Assembly (NCBI GenBank): GCA_947381415.1
Contig: CANCVB010000001.1
Coordinates: forward strand, 124,001-188,000
Length of the DNA: 64,000 nt
From: Burkholderiales bacterium
GTDB lineage: Bacteria; Pseudomonadota; Gammaproteobacteria; Burkholderiales; Burkholderiaceae_C
Reading direction: 5' to 3'
The notes below the pieces were generated by a model. That model saw only the letters and a list, made by a program, of their open reading frames with translations, did no database searches and was not told where the DNA came from. This document shows, in pieces, positions 59,362-64,000 of the stretch (its first letter is position 1; every line of letters starts with the position of its first letter). Position numbers and translations under genes: made by a program.

Positions 59362-59970
59362 ATGAACACGACAGACGCCGAAGCGATTGCCGCCACTGCA
59401 GCCAGACTCATTGTTGAAGAGGGCTTGGAGTATGGCCCTGCCAAACGGCGTGCCGCCAAAGCGCTTGGCTTGAGCGCGCGCTCGGCCCTGCCAAGCAATG
59501 AATTGACCGAGCAGGCGGTTCGCGAGTACCTGTCTGTCTTTTGTGCCGATACGCAACCGGCAGAACTGGCTGCTTTGCGCGAACTGGCATTGCAATGGAT
59601 GCGGCGTTTGCCTGAGTTTCGCCCGCATTTGAGTGGGGCCGTTTGGCGCGGTACCGCTACCCGTTTGTCCGATATATATATTCAATGGTTTTGTGATGAC
59701 GCCAAGTCTGCGGAACTGAGCTTGATAGACAAAGGTGTGCGCTACGAGGTTCACGCCGTCAGTGGCTTTAAGGGTGAAACAGTCGATGCTTTAAGTGTGA
59801 GAAGCCGCTGCAATCTGTTGGGTGAAGAAATTGGTGTGCATTTCATGGTTTATGACTACGATGATTTGCGCGGCGCGTTGTTGCCGGATGCGAATGGCCA
59901 GCCTTGGCGGGGCGATACCGCAGCAGTGCAACGGTTGGTAGACTCTTCGGATGCTAGAACCCTTGAATGA
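59362..59970 (+). CDS. Conserved protein of unknown function
   Basis: 202 residues, no signal peptide or membrane segment. The N-terminal half is helical (AEAIAATAARLIVEEGLEYGPAKRRAAKAL); the centre contains LSGAVWRGTATRLSDIYIQWFCDDAKSAEL and the end MVYDYDDLRGAL. The pattern recalls conserved Burkholderiales hypothetical proteins, but no domain was recognised. It overlaps the thioredoxin-like gene by 20 bases, so the two are probably cotranscribed. Confidence 0.8.
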   Translation: MNTTDAEAIAATAARLIVEEGLEYGPAKRRAAKALGLSARSALPSNELTEQAVREYLSVFCADTQPAELAALRELALQWMRRLPEFRPHLSGAVWRGTATRLSDIYIQWFCDDAKSAELSLIDKGVRYEVHAVSGFKGETVDALSVRSRCNLLGEEIGVHFMVYDYDDLRGALLPDANGQPWRGDTAAVQRLVDSSDARTLE

Positions 59971-60490
59971 TGCCTCCCCCCGAGCTTCTCGACGCCTGCT
60001 TTTAGGTACCGCAGCCATTGCCGCTGTGGCTGGAGGGGTTTTGAACTGGGCCAGACTCAAACCTCAAACCTTGGGCCCTGAAGCTACCCAGGCCTTGTGG
60101 GCGGCTGAATTTGACCAACCCAATGACGAGGTCATGCGTTTGTCCCAGTTTCAAGGCAAGCCACTGGTACTCAATTTCTGGGCGACTTGGTGTACCCCTT
60201 GTGTCGAGGAAATGCCTTTATTGGAGGCTTTCTATCAAGAAAATCAATCTAAAAGCTGGCAAGTTGTTGGTCTTGCAATTGACCAACCCAGTGCAGTCAA
60301 GCGATTTTTGAAGCAATACCCGGTCAATTACGCCATAGGTTTTGCCGGTTTGGGGGGCACTGAATTGGTCAAAAAATTGGGTAACCCCGAGGGCGCTTTG
60401 CCTTTTACCCTGGTCTTGAATGCGCAAGCTCAGGTGGTGATGCAAAAATTAGGAAAACTATCTAGTCAAGACTTGCAAAATATACTGTAA
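59951..60490 (+). CDS. TlpA-like thioredoxin-fold protein
   Basis: 179 residues: an N-terminal RRLLLGTAAIAAVAGGV segment that could be a Tat-like signal or anchor, then a redoxin fold with the active site WATWCTPC and a cis-Pro loop GALPFTLVL. TlpA-type proteins reduce disulfides in periplasmic proteins. Partner not evident from the neighbours. Confidence 0.88.
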   Translation: MLEPLNDASPRASRRLLLGTAAIAAVAGGVLNWARLKPQTLGPEATQALWAAEFDQPNDEVMRLSQFQGKPLVLNFWATWCTPCVEEMPLLEAFYQENQSKSWQVVGLAIDQPSAVKRFLKQYPVNYAIGFAGLGGTELVKKLGNPEGALPFTLVLNAQAQVVMQKLGKLSSQDLQNIL

Positions 60491-60572
60491 ATTAGGCTTC
60501 TTTTTTGAAACGCTGCCATCTTTACAATGGTGTTAACTTAACCGCTGTTAACAGAAGAAGACTACAAATTTC
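60491..60572 (+). promoter_or_regulatory. accB upstream region with paired GTTAAC sites
   Basis: 82 bases before accB. TACAAT at 60523-60528 may be a -10. GTTAAC occurs at 60532-60537 and 60547-60552, 15 bases apart just downstream, which could be an operator. AGAAGAAG precedes the start codon. Confidence 0.35.
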
Positions 60573-61025
60573 ATGGACTTGAGAAAACTTAAAACATTAA
60601 TTGACTTGGTTTCTGATTCCAACGTGTCTGAATTGGAGATCACCGAGGCTGAAGGCAAGGTTCGCATTGTCAAGGGACCCGTGGGTGCACCTGTGATGGT
60701 GGCTGCACCAACGGTTGTTGCGCCTGCGCCCGCGGTAGCCACTGCCGCAGCGCCTGCCCCCGTGGCTGTGGAGCCTGAGGCGCAAGCCAGCGGCCATGTG
60801 GTCAAGTCTCCCATGGTCGGCACTTTCTACACTTCTTCCAGCCCAGAAGCCAAACCTTTTGTGCAAGTGGGAAGTGTCGTTAAAGAAGGCGACACCATTT
60901 GCATCATTGAGGCAATGAAAATTTTGAATGAAATTGAGGCAGATAAAAGTGGCACCATCACCCGCATTTTGGTCAATAACGGCCAAGCGGTGGAGTACGG
61001 ACAGCCCTTGTTTCATATCGAGTGA
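60573..61025 (+). CDS. accB: Acetyl-CoA carboxylase biotin carboxyl carrier protein
   Basis: 150 residues: N-terminal helix, Ala/Pro/Val-rich linker at about 38-72, then a biotinyl domain with IEAMKILNE, the biotin lysine being Lys116, 34 residues from the end as expected. It carries CO2 for the first step of fatty acid synthesis. accC follows ten bases on. Confidence 0.97.
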   Translation: MDLRKLKTLIDLVSDSNVSELEITEAEGKVRIVKGPVGAPVMVAAPTVVAPAPAVATAAAPAPVAVEPEAQASGHVVKSPMVGTFYTSSSPEAKPFVQVGSVVKEGDTICIIEAMKILNEIEADKSGTITRILVNNGQAVEYGQPLFHIE

Positions 61026-61034
61026 TGCCAGCGC

Positions 61035-62390
61035 ATGTTTAAAAAAATATTGATTGCCAACCGTGGCGAAATTGCGCTGCGAATTCAGCGTGCCTGCCGA
61101 GAATTGGGTGTTGAAGCTGTGGTGGTGTATTCCGAAGCCGATCGGGAAGCCAAATATGTGAAATTGGCCGAAGAGGCTGTATGCATAGGCCCTGCCTCCT
61201 CAACCCTGAGTTACCTCAATATGCCAGCCATCATTTCGGCTGCCGAGGTGACCGATGCAGAGGCTATTCACCCTGGTTACGGTTTTTTGAGTGAAAACGC
61301 CGATTTTGCCGAGCGGGTTGAAAAAAGTGGTTTCACTTTTATTGGTCCCACACCGGAATCTATCCGAATGATGGGCGATAAGGTGTCTGCCAAACAAGCC
61401 ATGATCAAAGCCGGTGTGCCCTGTGTGCCTGGCTCTGAGGGCGAGTTACCTGACGACCCTGCCCAAATTCGTCGCATTGCCAAAACCATTGGCTACCCTG
61501 TTATCGTCAAAGCAGCCGGTGGCGGTGGTGGGCGCGGCATGCGGGTGGTACATAACGAAGCCGCCCTCATCCATGCGGTTCAAACCACCAAAGCTGAAGC
61601 TGGCGCGGCATTTGGCAATCCTGCGGTGTACCTTGAAAAATACTTGCAAAACCCAAGGCATATTGAAATTCAAATCTTGGCAGACAACTTTCGCAATGCG
61701 GTCTACCTGGGCGAGCGCGACTGCTCCATGCAGCGTCGCCATCAGAAAGTGATTGAAGAGGCGCCGGCCCCAGGCATTGCGCGAAAGCTGATTGACCGCA
61801 TCGGAGAGCGGTGTGTGGCTGCCTGCAAAAAAATGGGTTACCGCGGTGCAGGAACCTTTGAGTTTTTGTACGAGAACGGTGAGTTTTATTTCATCGAAAT
61901 GAACACACGTGTGCAGGTTGAACACCCGGTAACCGAATTCATCACGGGCATAGATATTGTCAAAACCCAAATCATGACGGCTGCGGGTCAAAAATTACCT
62001 TTTAGTCAACGGCAGGTGACGATCAAAGGACATGCCATTGAATGCCGTGTCAATGCAGAAGACCCTTTCAAGTTCACGCCCTCGCCCGGGCGTATCACCA
62101 TGTGGCATCCCCCAGGTGGTCCTGGGGTGCGGGTAGATTCGCACATTTACACCAATTATTTTGTGCCGCCATACTATGACTCCATGATTGGCAAAATCAT
62201 TGTTTATGGTGAAAACCGAGAGCATGCATTGGCGCGCATGCGAACAGCTTTAGGTGAGACGGTGGTTGAGGGCATTCAAACCAATATTGCTTTGCACCGT
62301 GAGCTCATGATGGACCCAGGTTTTATGGCGGGAAGCACCAATATCCACTATTTAGAAGAGTGGTTGGCCGTCAGGGCGTCTGCGACCTGA
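61035..62390 (+). CDS. accC: Acetyl-CoA carboxylase, biotin carboxylase subunit
   Basis: 451 residues of ATP-grasp fold beginning [17 protein letters not shown], with [14 protein letters not shown], the [13 protein letters not shown] loop and [14 protein letters not shown]. It carboxylates the biotin on AccB. Overlaps the prmA start (TGATG). Confidence 0.98.
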   Translation: MFKKILIANRGEIALRIQRACRELGVEAVVVYSEADREAKYVKLAEEAVCIGPASSTLSYLNMPAIISAAEVTDAEAIHPGYGFLSENADFAERVEKSGFTFIGPTPESIRMMGDKVSAKQAMIKAGVPCVPGSEGELPDDPAQIRRIAKTIGYPVIVKAAGGGGGRGMRVVHNEAALIHAVQTTKAEAGAAFGNPAVYLEKYLQNPRHIEIQILADNFRNAVYLGERDCSMQRRHQKVIEEAPAPGIARKLIDRIGERCVAACKKMGYRGAGTFEFLYENGEFYFIEMNTRVQVEHPVTEFITGIDIVKTQIMTAAGQKLPFSQRQVTIKGHAIECRVNAEDPFKFTPSPGRITMWHPPGGPGVRVDSHIYTNYFVPPYYDSMIGKIIVYGENREHALARMRTALGETVVEGIQTNIALHRELMMDPGFMAGSTNIHYLEEWLAVRASAT

Positions 62391-63265
62391 TGTTTGAATT
62401 GATTTTGCTGTGTGCCCAAGCGCAGGTTGAAACCATCAGTGAAGCGCTCTTGGCCTTGGATGCCTTGAGTGTTTCGGTAGAAGATGCCGATGCCCATACC
62501 GAGCAAGAGCAGGCTTTGTTTGGTGAACCTGGAATGCCCGTACCCGAGCAAGCCTGGTTGAGATCGCATGTGATTGCGCTATTTGCCGATCAACCTTTGG
62601 CCGAACAAGCCGCTCAACTTTTGCTGTTGCAAGATTTTTTTGATAAAGCCAGCGTGGTACGCATCGCTGAAGTGCCCAGCCAAGACTGGGTGCGCTTGAC
62701 CCAGTCACAGTTTGAGCCAGTTGAAATCACGCCAGAGCTATGGGTCGTGCCTTCTTGGCATGAGGCCCCTGCCCAAGCAGTGAAGGTGATTCGCTTAGAC
62801 CCCGGTTTGGCCTTCGGTACGGGCACCCACCCGACCACGCGCATGTGTTTGCGATGGATTGCACAACATCTCAAGCCTGGCACGCGTGTTCTTGATTACG
62901 GTTGTGGTTCAGGCATCTTGGCGATAGGTGCGGCCATGTGTGGTGCTGCGCAGGTCGATGCGGTCGATATTGACCCTGATGCCGTGTCTTCTGCACAAGC
63001 CAATGCAATTGCTAACCACGTTACTGTTCATACAGGCCTGCCTGAGTTGGCGCAAGGTAACTATGGCGTAGTGGTTGCCAATATTTTGGCAGCGCCTTTG
63101 AAAGTATTGGCCCCCCTGTTATGCGCGCATGTTGAAAAAGGTGGGCATTTGGTCTTGGCGGGAATATTGCATCGTCAAACCGAAGAAATACAGTTGGCAT
63201 ATGCCCCATACATTCAACTTCGGGTTGCCGATGGTTTGGATGGTTGGGTGCTGATGACAACCTAA
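62390..63265 (+). CDS. prmA: Ribosomal protein L11 methyltransferase
   Basis: 291 residues: an N-terminal targeting domain then a SAM-binding fold with DPGLAFGTGTHPTTRMCL, VLDYGCGSGILAIGA and VVANILAAPLKVLAP. It trimethylates L11. The ATG at 62390 overlaps the accC stop; the longer upstream frame lies within accC. Confidence 0.95.
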   Translation: MFELILLCAQAQVETISEALLALDALSVSVEDADAHTEQEQALFGEPGMPVPEQAWLRSHVIALFADQPLAEQAAQLLLLQDFFDKASVVRIAEVPSQDWVRLTQSQFEPVEITPELWVVPSWHEAPAQAVKVIRLDPGLAFGTGTHPTTRMCLRWIAQHLKPGTRVLDYGCGSGILAIGAAMCGAAQVDAVDIDPDAVSSAQANAIANHVTVHTGLPELAQGNYGVVVANILAAPLKVLAPLLCAHVEKGGHLVLAGILHRQTEEIQLAYAPYIQLRVADGLDGWVLMTT

Positions 63266-63275
63266 AATCGACCCC

Positions 63276-64000
63276 ATGTCGATAGTGACCCTTTGTCCTC
63301 AGTGTAAAACCGCATTTGCGATCCAAGCTGAGCATTACAGTGCAGCTGATGCCTGGGTTCGTTGTGGTCGATGTGCCCATGTTTTTGAGGTCGATCAGCA
63401 TTTGTTTGAAATTGACCCTGCCGGAAGCGAGCAAGACACGCAGAGTTTAGAAACACCCTCTGCAAAGGTGGTGGATTCATCGCCAACCCAAGCCATGCAG
63501 TCTGGCACAGCCTCTGTGCGGCCTTCTTCACCCAAACTTGGTGGGCTCATGTCTGCATTGGTCACTGTTGCTGCAGTATGCTTTTTATTGGGTCAAGTCT
63601 TGATGTTTCACCGAGACAAAATAGTGGCGATGAATGTGAGTCTGGGCCCAGTGTTCAATGCGGTTTGTCAACATTTGAATTGTCGTGTGGACTGGCCCAA
63701 AGAAACCGATAAAGTGGCAATAGACAATATCAACTTCAAGCAACTTGAAGCCAATCGTTTCTCTTTCACTTTGGCCGTCAAAAACCAAGCGCTCTATTTT
63801 TTAGCGACACCCACACTCGAATTAACACTGACAAACGATGAACAAGGCGATGTTGTTCGCAAAGTGTGGTTTCCCAATGAAATGAATTTACCAGAGGTGC
63901 TCAAACCCATGCGCACCCAAAGTGTTGAAATGGTTTTTCTGGTCGATGACAGCTTGGCTGGCAAAATCAATGGATACCGTGCTTTACTTTTTTACCCTTG
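63276..64000 (+). CDS. Zinc-ribbon, DUF3426 domain protein (cut by window edge)
   Basis: At least 241 residues. An MJ0042-type zinc ribbon at the N-terminus (LCPQCKTAF...VRCGRCAHVFEV) has four cysteines. A membrane helix at about residues 90-110 follows a linker, then a DUF3426 domain. The last visible residues GYRALLFYP look like the very end of the protein, so little is missing. Function unknown. It follows prmA by ten bases, as in other beta-proteobacteria. Confidence 0.85.
   Translation, partial: MSIVTLCPQCKTAFAIQAEHYSAADAWVRCGRCAHVFEVDQHLFEIDPAGSEQDTQSLETPSAKVVDSSPTQAMQSGTASVRPSSPKLGGLMSALVTVAAVCFLLGQVLMFHRDKIVAMNVSLGPVFNAVCQHLNCRVDWPKETDKVAIDNINFKQLEANRFSFTLAVKNQALYFLATPTLELTLTNDEQGDVVRKVWFPNEMNLPEVLKPMRTQSVEMVFLVDDSLAGKINGYRALLFYP

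Overview
The window reads as a chromosomal segment of a mid-GC betaproteobacterium of the order Burkholderiales, most likely close to the Comamonadaceae. This is inferred from the Gram-negative porins, the type II secretion (gsp) gene order, a complete mraZ-to-lpxC division/wall cluster, a beta-type DksA with a lysine-rich extension, and the Coq7, Mpl, DUF3025 and DUF3426 families. No tRNA, rRNA, CRISPR array or classical insertion sequence was seen.

Layout. 1-3538: gspG-H-I-J-K-L on the minus strand (gspL cut by the left edge), with gspC divergent. 3533-11743: a region bounded by an 87-88 bp inverted repeat. It holds a porin gene without a usable start (minus), a tyrosine recombinase, ilvA, a probable small RNA, an OsmC protein, coq7, a second porin and a third, normally initiated porin. 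11771-14496: pyrC, a DUF3025 gene, htpX. 14508-21052 (minus): an acyltransferase, an FAD oxidoreductase, a cysteine synthase and a B12-type radical SAM protein in one tight run. 21134-21468: RNase P RNA, then an O-antigen ligase-like gene. 22712-30484: a Nudix/metallo-beta-lactamase fusion, dapF-DUF484-xerC-rlmI, a CobW GTPase and dksA. 30696-48867: mraZ, rsmH, ftsL, ftsI, murE, murF, mraY, murD, ftsW, murG, murC, ddlB, ftsQ, ftsA, ftsZ, lpxC. 48806-53041 (minus): an RNase II-family gene, a TonB-like gene, mtgA, ruvC. 53083-57891: rodA, a beta-hydroxyacid dehydrogenase, tldD, then aroG behind a Phe/Tyr leader peptide and attenuator. 57908-64000: mpl (minus), an unknown conserved gene, a TlpA-like thioredoxin, accB-accC-prmA and a DUF3426 gene cut by the right edge.

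Most of the window is envelope biology: peptidoglycan precursor synthesis, polymerisation and recycling, lipid A commitment, O-antigen handling, outer-membrane porins and secretion.

The main candidate for an undescribed system is a porin switch. The minus-strand porin at 3615-4562 lacks promoter, ribosome binding site, start codon and its first codons. Its similarity to the complete porin at 10616-11662 begins abruptly at a 15 bp sequence that is repeated in inverted orientation at the start of that gene. A recombinase gene lies beside the silent end. Inverting the roughly 6.05 kb between the two 15 bp copies would put the promoter and start codon of one porin exactly in frame on the other and rebuild a 19-residue signal peptide. 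Other regulatory candidates are a small RNA with an anti-Shine-Dalgarno loop upstream of ilvA, the aroG attenuator, and four MraZ-like repeats upstream of mraZ.
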